From Tindallia sp. (GTDB lineage Bacteria > Bacillota > Clostridia > Peptostreptococcales > Tindalliaceae): 49,309 bases of DNA. This document shows positions 25,347 through 34,571 of the stretch, piece after piece. Numbering within the stretch: position 1 is the first letter of the stretch; the number at the start of each line of letters is the position of its first letter. The stretch is taken from NCBI GenBank assembly GCA_007134225.1, contig SLLE01000025.1, positions 1 to 49,309 of the forward strand, read 5' to 3'. Made by a program: the position numbers and the translations under genes. The notes under the pieces were generated by a model. That model worked only from the letters and a program-made list of their open reading frames with translations. It made no database searches and was not told where the DNA came from.

Positions 25347-25875
25347 TATTATAAAGATGAGCTTAATTCTATTGATCATCACCAGTGTTTCCGGGATGAT
25401 ACTTGGTTTCACAAACAGTATGACTGAAGGTATTATTTTGGAAAGATCATTGGAAGAAATTGCTTCATCATTGGAAACCTTGATAACAGACGCTGACGAA
25501 TTTGAAATGCTTGACGATGAGGAAATAATATCCAGAGAAAGAATCAAAGAAGTTTATGCTGGCTATGAAAACGGATCAATTGTCGGTTTTGCAGTTAAAT
25601 CTTTTGGACAGGGCTATGGCGGCGAGGTGGAAGTAATGGTTGGCATCATTGGTGATGGAACGATCAGTGGTGTTCGGGTAATGAGCCAGTCGGAGACACC
25701 AGGTTTGGGAGATAAAATTACGGAAGAGAGCTTTCTTGAAAACTATCAAGGGAAAATAACAAGTGAAGACGTGGCCATCGATACGATTGGAGGCGCCACG
25801 GTTTCAAGTAAGGCTGTGAATGATGCTGTAGAGGCTGCGGCAAGTCTGTTTGAAGACATTTTAAAAAATAGGTAG
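25339..25875 (+). CDS. rnfG: Rnf electron transport complex subunit G
   Basis: A 178-residue subunit with one N-terminal membrane helix (about 7-27) and an extracytoplasmic FMN-binding domain. The covalent FMN site is in TIGGATVSSKAV near residue 153 (S/T-G-A-T type motif, here GGAT). SQSETPGLGDKI is another family motif. The start ATG 25339 lies within rnfD behind GGGGAGGTGAAG, showing translational coupling. Confidence 0.94.
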   Translation: MRDIIKMSLILLIITSVSGMILGFTNSMTEGIILERSLEEIASSLETLITDADEFEMLDDEEIISRERIKEVYAGYENGSIVGFAVKSFGQGYGGEVEVMVGIIGDGTISGVRVMSQSETPGLGDKITEESFLENYQGKITSEDVAIDTIGGATVSSKAVNDAVEAAASLFEDILKNR

Positions 25876-25892
25876 ATTAGGAGGCGAAACTG

Positions 25893-26489
25893 GTGAAACT
25901 AACAAATATATTCTCCAGAGGTTTGGTTATGGATAACCCCGTTTTCGTTCAGGCTCTGGGTATGTGTCCGATTCTGGCTGTCACCAATACCGCTTTTAAC
26001 AGTTTAGGTATGGGGATGGCGACGACTTCGGTTCTTCTGGGATCTAATATAGTGATTTCACTGCTTAGAAAATCCATTCCAGCCAAAATCAGAATTCCAT
26101 GCTTTATTGTCGTGATAGCAACTTTCGTTACAATGGTTGGTATGATTTTGGAGGCGTACTTTCCGGATCTTAATCAGTCACTGGGCATTTTTGTTCCACT
26201 GATTGTCGTAAACTGCCTGATTCTTGGCAGAGCAGAATCATTTGCATCGAAAAATTCATTAGTTGGATCTGTAACGGACGCGATTGGTATGGGGCTAGGT
26301 TTTACGGGAGCACTGGTAGTTTTGGGTATGGTCAGAGAAACTTTCGGATTTGGATCACTATTCGACATGCAGCTTTTTGGAGAGGCCTTTGAGCCGATGG
26401 CTTTAATGGCAATGCCACCAGGGGCTTTTCTGGCACTGGGAATATTGATGGCTGCATTTAATAAAATTGTATACGCAAAACTAAAATAA
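25893..26489 (+). CDS. rnfE: Rnf electron transport complex subunit E
   Basis: A 198-residue integral membrane protein with about six helices, a homologue of NqrD. The motifs NPVFVQALGMCPILAVTN near residue 15 and LIVVNCLILGRAESFA include the conserved membrane cysteines thought to ligate the intramembrane iron centre with RnfA. GTG 25893 start behind GGAGGCG. Fourth gene of the operon. Confidence 0.94.
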   Translation: MKLTNIFSRGLVMDNPVFVQALGMCPILAVTNTAFNSLGMGMATTSVLLGSNIVISLLRKSIPAKIRIPCFIVVIATFVTMVGMILEAYFPDLNQSLGIFVPLIVVNCLILGRAESFASKNSLVGSVTDAIGMGLGFTGALVVLGMVRETFGFGSLFDMQLFGEAFEPMALMAMPPGAFLALGILMAAFNKIVYAKLK

Positions 26490-26504
26490 CAGGAGGTGTT
26501 CACC

Positions 26505-27086
26505 GTGTCTGCATCATCAATTTTCGTCATTCTTGTCAGTGCGATTTTTGTTAACAACTTTGTTTTGTCAAGATTTTTAGGAATTTGTCCTTTTCTGGGA
26601 GTATCGAGAAAGGTGGAGACCTCTTTTGGAATGGGAATGGCCGTTACATTTGTCATGACGATGGCTTCCATTATTACTTTTCTTGCACAACGTTTTATTT
26701 TGGAATCCCTGGGGATTGAATATATGCAAACCATTGTTTTTATTTTGGTTATTGCTTCTTTGGTACAACTGGTTGAAATGGTCATTCAAAAAACTAGTCC
26801 AACGCTTTATCAGTCACTTGGTGTTTATCTGCCGCTGATTACGACAAATTGTGCCGTCCTCGGCTTGACCATCCTGAATATTCAGAATCAATACAATCTA
26901 ATCGAAACTATCTTTCATGCAATTGGAGCAGCAATTGGGTTTACGCTTGCCATCGTATTGTTTGCAGCGATTCGGGAACGCCTGGAGTTGGCAGATTTGC
27001 CATTAGAATTCAAAGGCTTCCCAATTGCATTAATTACCGCTGGCCTAATGTCCCTGGCATTTATGGGCTTTATAGGCTTGGTGTAG
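26505..27086 (+). CDS. rnfA: Rnf electron transport complex subunit A
   Basis: A 193-residue integral membrane protein, homologous to RnfE in inverted topology (NqrE-like). [20 protein letters not shown] and [15 protein letters not shown] carry the conserved cysteines. The start is placed at GTG 26505, 8 nt after AGGAGG at 26491-26496; the frame is open to another GTG at 26496, which overlaps that ribosome site. Followed by rnfB after 12 nt. Confidence 0.94.
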   Translation: MSASSIFVILVSAIFVNNFVLSRFLGICPFLGVSRKVETSFGMGMAVTFVMTMASIITFLAQRFILESLGIEYMQTIVFILVIASLVQLVEMVIQKTSPTLYQSLGVYLPLITTNCAVLGLTILNIQNQYNLIETIFHAIGAAIGFTLAIVLFAAIRERLELADLPLEFKGFPIALITAGLMSLAFMGFIGLV

Positions 27087-27098
27087 AGGAGCGATCAT

Positions 27099-27923
27099 AT
27101 GAATATAGAAACGATAATGTTCCCTGTAATCGGACTGGGTGGCCTGGGGCTTGTCTTTGGTGCCGGGTTAGCCCTTGCTTCCCAAAAATTTAAAGTGGAT
27201 ACAGACCCAAGAGTGGCGACGATACGAGAGCTTCTTCCGGGTGCCAACTGCGGGGGTTGTGGAGTTCCCGGGTGCGACAGCTTTGCAAAAGCTGTCGCTG
27301 AAGGCAAAGCACCGGCGGATGGTTGCCCTGTTGCAGATGGAGCCACAAACGAAGAAATAGCAAAAGTCTTAGGCGTGGAAATTGCCGGAAACGTTAAGAA
27401 CGTTGCAAAAGTCATTTGTCGAGGTGGAGCTGACGAATGCAAAGAGAAGTTTGTTTATAACGGAATTCAAGACTGTGTAGCAGCCAATATGATTAGCGGT
27501 GGCAGTAAATCCTGTCATTATGGCTGTCTAGGGCTCGGATCCTGTTATACCGCTTGTCAGTTTGATGCCATTAAAATCAATGATAACAACTTGGCAGAGA
27601 TTATTCCTGAAAAATGCACAGCTTGTAATAAATGCATTATAGTTTGCCCTAAAAATGTGATTAAAATGGTCCCTTATAAGCAGGAAGTAGTGATAACATG
27701 CAATAGTAATGATCCTGGCAAGGAAGTAAGGCAAAAATGTTCCATTGGTTGCATTGCTTGTAAGATCTGCGTAAAAGCATGTCCGGAGGATGCCATAGAG
27801 TTTGAAAACAATCTGGCGTTTATTAATTATGATAAATGCACCAATTGTTATGTTTGTGTCGAAAAATGTCCAACAAAAGCCATTGAAGGAGTATTCGCCA
27901 AATCAAAACAGCAGACTGGTTAA
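27099..27923 (+). CDS. rnfB: Rnf electron transport complex subunit B (ferredoxin-accepting)
   Basis: A 274-residue subunit thought to take electrons from reduced ferredoxin. An N-terminal membrane helix (about 5-28) is followed by the [4Fe-4S] domain C51-GG-C54-GVPG-C59 with C76, and then several ferredoxin-type clusters: CHYGCLGLGSC, CTACNKCIIVCP, CSIGCIACKICVKACP and CTNCYVCVEKCP. The multi-cluster tail is typical of clostridial RnfB. It is the last gene; a terminator follows directly. Confidence 0.95.
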   Translation: MNIETIMFPVIGLGGLGLVFGAGLALASQKFKVDTDPRVATIRELLPGANCGGCGVPGCDSFAKAVAEGKAPADGCPVADGATNEEIAKVLGVEIAGNVKNVAKVICRGGADECKEKFVYNGIQDCVAANMISGGSKSCHYGCLGLGSCYTACQFDAIKINDNNLAEIIPEKCTACNKCIIVCPKNVIKMVPYKQEVVITCNSNDPGKEVRQKCSIGCIACKICVKACPEDAIEFENNLAFINYDKCTNCYVCVEKCPTKAIEGVFAKSKQQTG

Positions 27924-27934
27924 TCCTGTTTATT

Positions 27935-27970
27935 AAATACGGCAGCCGGCAGTATAGGCTGCCGTATTTT
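27935..27970 (+). terminator. Terminator of the rnf operon
   Basis: AAATACGGCAGCC at 27935-27947 pairs with GGCTGCCGTATTT at 27957-27969 around a 9-nt loop, running into TTTTGTTCTC. Confidence 0.92.
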
Positions 27971-27982
27971 GTTCTCTTGTGC

Positions 27983-28011
27983 TTGCCAGCGGTTGCTTTA
28001 AGTGGTACACT
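27983..28011 (+). promoter_or_regulatory. Promoter of the Gx transporter/radC/mre/min region
   Basis: TTGCCA at 27983-27988, a 17-nt spacer and TACACT at 28006-28011 lie just after the rnf terminator and 54 nt before the next start codon. No terminator was seen downstream before the end of minE, so the unit may be long. Confidence 0.55.
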
Positions 28012-28064
28012 TTTAAAAGGATTTTAAAGGCTGCGAAAAGTACATTTTGAAAGAGAGATTATTG

Positions 28065-28592
28065 ATGAAGACAAAAAAAATTGTTTATTATGGTATTTTA
28101 ACGTCTCTTGGCATAGGGTTGCATATTGTTGAAGGAATGATCCCGAATCCTTTTGTTGGAATGGTTCCGGGGGCTAAAATTGGACTTGCTAATATTATCG
28201 CACTGATTACATTGACCATTTTTGGTTTTAAGTTCGCACTATCTGTTAACCTGATGCGTGTCGTGATTGCCGGTTTATTGACAGGAGCCGTCACTTCGAT
28301 GTTGTATGGATTGGCGGGTGCTTTTTTCAGCACCTTACTAATGTGGGTGGTCATACACTATTTCAGTAACTTCTTCAGTCTGGTTGGTGTTAGTGTTTTA
28401 GGAGCACTTGCTCATAACGTTGCCCAGTTGGCTGTGGCCGGTTTGATCATACAGAATCCGAGAATATTTGTTTACTTACCTGTGATGATGTTTGCCAGCA
28501 TTTTCACCGGCATTTTTATTGGTCTAACAGCATATTTTGTATTGCAAAAAGTAACCGTATTCTTCAACGAAACTTCTTACTCAATGACTTAG
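28065..28592 (+). CDS. Gx transporter family protein (heptaprenyl diphosphate synthase component I-like)
   Basis: A 175-residue membrane protein with five to six helices of the family annotated as heptaprenyl diphosphate synthase component I or Gx transporter. The typical glycine-rich sequence GMVPGAKIGLANIIAL and NLMRVVIAGLLTG are present. In Clostridia such genes often sit beside Rnf or FMN-binding proteins, and a role as a substrate-specific (ECF-like) membrane component is assumed for the family. The enzymatic name is probably misleading. ATG 28065 is favoured over an upstream TTG at 28047. Confidence 0.8.
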   Translation: MKTKKIVYYGILTSLGIGLHIVEGMIPNPFVGMVPGAKIGLANIIALITLTIFGFKFALSVNLMRVVIAGLLTGAVTSMLYGLAGAFFSTLLMWVVIHYFSNFFSLVGVSVLGALAHNVAQLAVAGLIIQNPRIFVYLPVMMFASIFTGIFIGLTAYFVLQKVTVFFNETSYSMT

Positions 28593-28607
28593 CAAAGGAG
28601 GGTTCAT

Positions 28608-28856
28608 ATGAACAGACAAAAAAATACAGGTTGGTTCCTTATCATAATCGTAGCGGGAGTGCTGATTGGAAGTCTGATAGGCTCTCTGCTGGGACAAGCC
28701 TTGCCTATTTTAACATTTGGTCCTGGCCCCCTTGGTCTTGAAAGTGTATCGGCAGACCTCGGATTCTTGACGTTCCATTTATCTTTCATGATTCATCTAA
28801 ACCTGGCAGGATTAATAGGTCTTATTTTAGCTATTGTTTTATTCAAAAAAATATAA
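28608..28856 (+). CDS. DUF4321 small membrane protein
   Basis: An 82-residue protein with two membrane helices (about 8-30 and 56-80) separated by a short Gly/Pro-rich loop (LTFGPGPLGLES). It fits the DUF4321 family that commonly precedes radC in Firmicutes. ATG 28608 follows AAAGGAGGG. Function unknown; conservation of position suggests a link to the cell-shape genes. Confidence 0.8.
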   Translation: MNRQKNTGWFLIIIVAGVLIGSLIGSLLGQALPILTFGPGPLGLESVSADLGFLTFHLSFMIHLNLAGLIGLILAIVLFKKI

Positions 28857-28885
28857 ATCAATCATATAACCCACAGGAGGCTGAC

Positions 28886-29590
28886 ATGACATCTGGATAT
28901 ACCGTTACCATAAAAGAAATGCCAGAATCGGAACGACCGCGGGAAAAGATGTTGATGGAAGGAGCTCAAACCCTTTCCAATGCTGAATTAATTGGAATTA
29001 TTCTTTCCAGTGGAACACAAAATCAGACGGCGATTGACCTGGGAAGAGAGATTTTATGCCAGAACCATGAAGGATTATCATTTTTACGTAATTGCAGCAT
29101 TCAGGAACTAATGGAAATTAAGGGAATTGGACCTGCTAAAGCGGCTCAGATTGTTGCTGCCGCAGAGCTTGGCAAAAGAATCTCCATTACCGGACGGGAT
29201 TCGAAATATCGAATTAAATGTCCGGAAGATATTAGCAGACTGGTGATGGAGGATCTGAGGTATTTGAAAAAAGAAGTATTTAATATTCTTCTCTTAAACA
29301 CAAAACATGAAGTGATTAGCGTGGAAAACATTTCGGTGGGAAGCTTGAATGCATCCATTGTACACCCAAGAGAAGTGTTTCAACCTGCGATTAGAAAAAG
29401 CAGTTCGGCAATTATTTTAGTTCATAATCATCCGAGTGGTGATCCCACTCCCAGCAGAGAGGATCACAACATAACAAAAAGGCTGATAGACTCCGGTACT
29501 TTACTGGGAATTTCGGTTTTGGACCATGTCATCATCGGAGATAATGTATTTACAAGTCTAAGGGAATTGAATGCTGTTATGTTTGAATAA
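28886..29590 (+). CDS. radC: RadC/YsxA JAB-domain protein
   Basis: A 234-residue protein with an N-terminal helix-hairpin-helix region (MEIKGIGPAKAAQI near 73-86) and a C-terminal JAMM metalloprotease-like domain with HNHPSGDPTPSREDH (metal-binding His-x-His and Asp). Despite the name, a direct DNA repair role is doubtful. ATG 28886 follows CAGGAGG. In Bacillus the next gene is mreB; here mreC follows after 34-43 nt. Confidence 0.94.
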   Translation: MTSGYTVTIKEMPESERPREKMLMEGAQTLSNAELIGIILSSGTQNQTAIDLGREILCQNHEGLSFLRNCSIQELMEIKGIGPAKAAQIVAAAELGKRISITGRDSKYRIKCPEDISRLVMEDLRYLKKEVFNILLLNTKHEVISVENISVGSLNASIVHPREVFQPAIRKSSSAIILVHNHPSGDPTPSREDHNITKRLIDSGTLLGISVLDHVIIGDNVFTSLRELNAVMFE

Positions 29591-29633
29591 AAAGTGGTGA
29601 TACTGAACAGAGATGGTGAGATAATTGATCAAT

Positions 29634-30464
29634 ATGAACGACCGAAACAGAATACCAATTATAATCACCATTATGGTGATTCTTCTTATTATGGTTATAG
29701 GCTTTACTTCTCAGCAACGAGAACGGTTAACACCTGTGGAAAAATGGATTGGAGATTTTTTTATGCCATTCCAGAGAATTGTCAGTCAGGGTTATTATGG
29801 GGTCGAAGATCAGATAAGAACCCTGATTCGATCCAGTGAAATAAAACAGGAGAATGAAATGCTTAAAGAAGAGCTTCACCATTATCAATCGGAGCTGATT
29901 GAAGCAAAGCTGAACAGGGAAGAGCTGATGGAACTAAAAAATCTTCAGCAAACCCTGAATAGTATTGATAGAAGTGGATTTTCTGAACCCATTACAGCAA
30001 ATGTTATCGCCAATAATTCAGGTAACTGGTTTCAAATGTTCACTGTGGATGCTGGGGAGAGAAAAGGTGTTGGTGTGAACAGCGTCGTTATCGGGTCTGG
30101 TGGATTAATTGGAAGAGTGTATGAAACGGGAAACACCTGGGCGAAAGTAATATCCATTATTGACAACAGCAGCTCAGTCAGTTTTCGGGTGCTTCGTGAT
30201 GGAGATCTGCAGGGAATTGTGTCCGGCAGCGTAGACAATGAGTTAAGCGGCTATCTTTTTGATCCGGATGCCGAAATTATTGTTGGTGACCAATTAATCA
30301 CTTCTGGAATTGGATTGTATCCAAGAGGAATTTTGATTGGCGGTATTACCGATATTTCTACAAGTGCTGACCAACTGCTTCAAAACATTGAAGTTGAACC
30401 TGCTGTTAATTTTAATCGAATGAATAAGGTGATGATTATAAATCCGAAAATTTATGAAGAATAG
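29634..30464 (+). CDS. mreC: Rod shape-determining protein MreC
   Basis: A 276-residue bitopic membrane protein that organises the elongation machinery outside the membrane. It has an N-terminal helix (about 7-24), a coiled coil (about 65-100, EIKQENEMLKEELHHY) and the beta-rich MreC domain with NWFQMFTVDAGERKGVG, SGGLIGRV and ITSGIGLYPRGILIGGI. The start is uncertain: ATG 29634 is 13 nt from GGTGAG, while TTG 29625 is only 4 nt from it. No mreB precedes it. Confidence 0.92.
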   Translation: MNDRNRIPIIITIMVILLIMVIGFTSQQRERLTPVEKWIGDFFMPFQRIVSQGYYGVEDQIRTLIRSSEIKQENEMLKEELHHYQSELIEAKLNREELMELKNLQQTLNSIDRSGFSEPITANVIANNSGNWFQMFTVDAGERKGVGVNSVVIGSGGLIGRVYETGNTWAKVISIIDNSSSVSFRVLRDGDLQGIVSGSVDNELSGYLFDPDAEIIVGDQLITSGIGLYPRGILIGGITDISTSADQLLQNIEVEPAVNFNRMNKVMIINPKIYEE

Positions 30465-30473
30465 AGGGTTACC

Positions 30474-30971
30474 ATGCGTAGATTGTTTTTAGGTTCACTC
30501 TTTTTTTTCAGCATGATCATCGAATCCACTTTTTTATCCTATCTGCCTTTTCCAAGTCTTGTACCCAACACAACGATGATTCTTGTCATTTGCTTTGCTC
30601 TATACTACGAAGAAAAAAATGGGGCAATAATCGGATTCACAGCCGGCCTCATTAAAGATATGATAGTCGGGAGAGTTGTTGGGATCAGTGCCTTAACCTT
30701 CATGTTGATTGGTTTTTTAGTGGGATATTATAATCGAAAAGTGTTTGTTGAAAATGCAACCACTCCTTTCGTTCTTACCGCTGCTTCAACGATTCTTCAT
30801 GAAAGCATTGCTTTTGTAGCTGTGTTTTTAATGGGATATCCAATTCATGTAACGATGGCCCTAAATCGAATCTATCTGTACCAAACTATTTATAATGCGT
30901 TGGTTGCTGTGCCTATTTATTTTATTATGAACCAGATCTTACACAGTCACTTTTTGAAAAAATCTTACTGA
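30474..30971 (+). CDS. mreD: Rod shape-determining protein MreD
   Basis: A 165-residue integral membrane protein with about five helices, the membrane partner of MreC. The pattern LVPNTTMILVICFALYYEEKNGAIIGFTAGLIKDM (read in parts) is typical of MreD. ATG 30474 is 9 nt after the mreC stop, and the gene ends 11 nt before the PBP2 gene. Confidence 0.9.
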   Translation: MRRLFLGSLFFFSMIIESTFLSYLPFPSLVPNTTMILVICFALYYEEKNGAIIGFTAGLIKDMIVGRVVGISALTFMLIGFLVGYYNRKVFVENATTPFVLTAASTILHESIAFVAVFLMGYPIHVTMALNRIYLYQTIYNALVAVPIYFIMNQILHSHFLKKSY

Positions 30972-30982
30972 GGATTGGTTTT

Positions 30983-33784
30983 ATGAATATCAGAGAAACG
31001 AAATTCCGTTTTATTATGATGACAGCAATGATACTGCTGTTTTTTCTCATTATCATCTTTCGATTGGCCAGCTTAATGATTGCTGAGGGAGAATCGCACA
31101 GAGAATATGCAGAAAATCGCATTGTGAAAAGTATTTCTATCAGCGCACCACGGGGAGAGATCCGTGATCGATACGGTCGGTCACTGGCGGCTAATCGTCC
31201 AAGTTTTTCTGTGGAAATATCGAAAAATGAAATGATAGACGAGCGCATTAATGAAATCAGTGCTGAGTTGATCCGAATCTTCAACCAAAACGAAGACCAG
31301 TTTCTTGATGATTTTCCCATCCTGTTAACGAATAAGGGTTTTGTATTTGAGTACGACGAAAGCATTTCTCAATGGAAAGAAGAGTTTGAAATCCCAGAAG
31401 ATTACAGTGCGAAAGAAGCCTTTGACCTATTGAGAATTCGTTATGAAATAAGTGCTTCCGATCCGGCTGAAGTTCAGCAGCGCTTGCTGGCAATCCCGGA
31501 GCTTACGGTACCAATTTCGATTCGAACTTGGAAGTTCACAGAAGAAATGCGGCGTGACCAGTGGTTTGATCAGATGAGAGTTCCAGACGAATACGATTCG
31601 CCACGAGATGTCTTTCAATGGCTTCGGGATGTAAAATTTGAAATACCAGAACATTATAACCATCGTAAAGCTCGCGATATCATGGCAATTCGTGAACAGA
31701 TTGAAACGCAATTACCTGGATTTATGCAATATCAACCAATAAAAATAGCTCAGGATGTTTCACCTGCGAGTGTAAGCCTCATAGAAGAAATGATCTATGA
31801 ACTTCCCGGAGTGAATATTGTGGTAGAGCCTATTCGCACATATCCGGAAAATAGTGTGGCAGCACATATCCTTGGCAATTTGGGAAGGATTTCCGATCAA
31901 AATGAAATTGAGTACTACATTGAAGAGCAGGGTTATTTGCCCAGCGATATCATTGGCAAGACAGGAATAGAGCATAAATTTGAAGAATTGTTGAAAGGAA
32001 AAGACGGCTCGCAACGTGTCATGGTGGATTCGCGTGGTCGTCTGGTTAGGGTGCTGGAAAAACAAGAACCGGTACCTGGTGAGACCATCAAGCTAACCAT
32101 CGATTTGGAGTTTCAGAAAAAAGTGGAAGAAGTGCTGAAAGATGTACTGGAAACGATACAGGTGGGCGGTACTTATGAGACACAATGGGGCAGCAATGAA
32201 CTGGTTGGCAGGGAAGGACCAAGGCGGAATGCCACTTCTGGATCCGTTGTGGTTACGGATGTAAAGACTGGCGAGATTTTAGCGATGGCCAACTATCCGG
32301 CGTATGATCCGAATTTATTTGTAACTGGCATCACAAATGAAGTCTGGCAAAAAGTAATGCCGGAAAACCCAAGAGATCCGCTGGCGCCTCGCCCATTGTT
32401 AAATATTGCAATGTCAACGGCGGTACAGCCAGGTTCCACTTATAAGATGCTGGTAGGTCTAGCCGCCCTGGAAAGTGGACTAAGCCCGACGTATGAAATT
32501 CTTGATCGTGGATTTATCCAAGTAGGTGAACATACCTTTGGAAACTGGTTATGGAATCAAAGCAGGCAAACCATGGGGTATCAAAACTTATATGAAGCTA
32601 TCGCTGATTCCAATAACTATTATTTTTACTCCATTGCAAATGCGTATGATTATAGTCGGAATCGACCACTCCCGTTTGACATGGATGTGGATGCACTGAT
32701 TAACTATTCGATGATGTTTGGGCTCAACGATGAGACAGGAATCGAAATTGACAGACCTCGGGAGCAAACCGGCGGAGTGCCGAATCCGAAATCTAAACTT
32801 CGCATGATGAAAGCGATTCTGCGTAACCATTTGAACCGAATACTGGGCGAAGACGATATGGAATCTGAATTGATGGAAGAGAATCCGGAAGCAGTTCAAG
32901 CCGCGATTGAACATCTGGTAGAGTTAGCCGAAATGAATCCGCCCAGATATGAAGTATATCGAAATGTCAGAGAGGTGGGTATCGTGGAAAGTCGAGCGAA
33001 TGCCATTACTGATCTTGTGAAATATAGTTATTATAATCAAGCTAACTGGAGCATTGCTGACACGATGAATTTTTCAATCGGTCAGGGAAGTCATGCCTAT
33101 ACACCCCTCCAAATGGCAAACTACATGGCGATGGTAGCCAACGGAGGTGTCAGGAATCAGCTTACCGTTGTAAGGGATATCATACCTGAGAATGCTCGAA
33201 CAGATACATCCATACCGGATCATGAATCCAGGAGACTGCCGTTGAATGACCCCAATAATCTGACCCATATCCAACGAGGTATGCACCAGGCAACGGTGAG
33301 CGGGGGTGCAAGAAATTACTTTAGCGATTTTCCGGTGAACGTTGCTGCGAAAACCGGAACAGCACAGCGTGAAGGGAAAATTCCTCCGGCAGATGAAGTG
33401 ACTTATCTCCTGTCTCATCTTCGTTACTTTGGTGTAAGCGAAGAGGCCGTTGTGGAAGAAACGAAACGCCTCATGGAAGAAAATCGTGATCAGAATCAGT
33501 ATCAGGATGAAGGGTATGCAATGCGACAAGCGATAAGAACCCTTAACCCATCTCTTACCAATGCTGATCTGGATGAATACAAGGAGGATTATGATAATTT
33601 CTCCTGGTTCACTGGATTTGCTCCCTATGAAGATCCGGAAATAGCAATTTCGGTATTAATCTTTCAGGGAGGTGCCGGTGGCTATGGGGCACCAGTCTTC
33701 CGGGAAGTGGTGGCAGAGTACCTTGGGTTAAATGAAGAAGCCAGAAATGGGACCCATATCTTCAATAGTTTTATGACGCGTTAA
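30983..33784 (+). CDS. mrdA: Penicillin-binding protein 2 (class B transpeptidase, elongation)
   Basis: A 933-residue monofunctional D,D-transpeptidase of lateral wall synthesis, anchored by one helix (about 11-34). The pedestal starts with APRGEIRDRYGRSLA. The transpeptidase has S485-T-Y-K488, S543-N-N545 and K790-T-G792. It is long for PBP2 (usually 600-750 residues): an insertion at about 120-245 contains three repeats of a (I/V)P(E/D)xY motif (137, 200, 221), and further inserts lie at about 600-690 and 797-872. Clostridial PBP2 proteins often carry some of these. The usual partner rodA is absent from this locus. Confidence 0.94.
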   Translation: MNIRETKFRFIMMTAMILLFFLIIIFRLASLMIAEGESHREYAENRIVKSISISAPRGEIRDRYGRSLAANRPSFSVEISKNEMIDERINEISAELIRIFNQNEDQFLDDFPILLTNKGFVFEYDESISQWKEEFEIPEDYSAKEAFDLLRIRYEISASDPAEVQQRLLAIPELTVPISIRTWKFTEEMRRDQWFDQMRVPDEYDSPRDVFQWLRDVKFEIPEHYNHRKARDIMAIREQIETQLPGFMQYQPIKIAQDVSPASVSLIEEMIYELPGVNIVVEPIRTYPENSVAAHILGNLGRISDQNEIEYYIEEQGYLPSDIIGKTGIEHKFEELLKGKDGSQRVMVDSRGRLVRVLEKQEPVPGETIKLTIDLEFQKKVEEVLKDVLETIQVGGTYETQWGSNELVGREGPRRNATSGSVVVTDVKTGEILAMANYPAYDPNLFVTGITNEVWQKVMPENPRDPLAPRPLLNIAMSTAVQPGSTYKMLVGLAALESGLSPTYEILDRGFIQVGEHTFGNWLWNQSRQTMGYQNLYEAIADSNNYYFYSIANAYDYSRNRPLPFDMDVDALINYSMMFGLNDETGIEIDRPREQTGGVPNPKSKLRMMKAILRNHLNRILGEDDMESELMEENPEAVQAAIEHLVELAEMNPPRYEVYRNVREVGIVESRANAITDLVKYSYYNQANWSIADTMNFSIGQGSHAYTPLQMANYMAMVANGGVRNQLTVVRDIIPENARTDTSIPDHESRRLPLNDPNNLTHIQRGMHQATVSGGARNYFSDFPVNVAAKTGTAQREGKIPPADEVTYLLSHLRYFGVSEEAVVEETKRLMEENRDQNQYQDEGYAMRQAIRTLNPSLTNADLDEYKEDYDNFSWFTGFAPYEDPEIAISVLIFQGGAGGYGAPVFREVVAEYLGLNEEARNGTHIFNSFMTR

Positions 33785-33867
33785 ATTGTTTAAGGAGAAA
33801 AAGTGGAATTATTTGGTATAAAGAGGTAAAATGAAATGCAATGGTTCAATAAGGGAGGTGTTTCTTG

Positions 33868-34548
33868 ATGATGACAGAGGAAGGGCGAATTGAGCTTAAA
33901 GGAACCGGTGACGGATTGGTCATAAAAGTTCATATACAGGGAGAATTTGATCTGGTAAAAAAACTCATTCAACAAAAAATTGAAGAAAACCCTGATTTTT
34001 ACAAAAAAGCAACATTGGCCGAATTAACATGCGAATATTTAATGCCGGAAGATCATGATGAGCTTCAGCAGTGGTTGTTTGATGAGTATCAAATGAATCC
34101 GGCGAAAAAAAGCAGAAACAAAAAAAATAGCGTGCCCGAGACCTCGGAAGTATCTCCAACATCAAAACCAGAACCAATTAAGTGGAGCAAGGAAGACAAA
34201 GAAAGAATAGAAGATGAAACACGCTTTGTTCAGGGAACTGTCAGATCCGGTCAAAAGATACACAGCGACGGCAATATTGTTGTACTGGGAGATGTTAATC
34301 CGGGTGCTGAACTGGTAGCTGGCGGAAACATTGTCGTGATGGGAAGTTTTCGTGGGATAGCTCATGCCGGAGCGCAGGGGAATGAAGATACCTTCGTTGC
34401 TGCTCTTGTACTGCAACCGACACAACTGAGAATTCATCAAACCATCACCAGGTCACCGGATGGAGAATTTGAACAATCAAAAACGCCTGAAATTGCAAGG
34501 CTAAGAGAAAAAGCTATATGCATTGAACCGTTTTTTATTAAAAATTAA
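33868..34548 (+). CDS. minC: Septum site-determining protein MinC
   Basis: A 226-residue inhibitor of FtsZ ring assembly. The N-terminal domain (about 1-85) binds FtsZ; a Lys/Ser/Pro-rich linker (about 90-115) leads to the C-terminal beta-helix with VRSGQKIHSDGNIVVLGDVNPGAE, AGGNIVVMGSFRGIAHAG (read in parts), which dimerises and binds MinD. The start is one of TTG 33865, ATG 33868 or ATG 33871; ATG 33868 is 9 nt after GGGAGG. Confidence 0.95.
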   Translation: MMTEEGRIELKGTGDGLVIKVHIQGEFDLVKKLIQQKIEENPDFYKKATLAELTCEYLMPEDHDELQQWLFDEYQMNPAKKSRNKKNSVPETSEVSPTSKPEPIKWSKEDKERIEDETRFVQGTVRSGQKIHSDGNIVVLGDVNPGAELVAGGNIVVMGSFRGIAHAGAQGNEDTFVAALVLQPTQLRIHQTITRSPDGEFEQSKTPEIARLREKAICIEPFFIKN

Positions 34549-34571
34549 AGGCAAAAGCAGGAGGGGTAATA

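Noticed and set aside
26174-26785. 203-codon minus-strand open frame over rnfE/rnfA
   Set aside because: Antisense shadow of conserved membrane proteins.
33802-33828. Eight-codon frame MELFGIKR after AAGGAG before minC
   Set aside because: Too short to support as a gene without conservation data.
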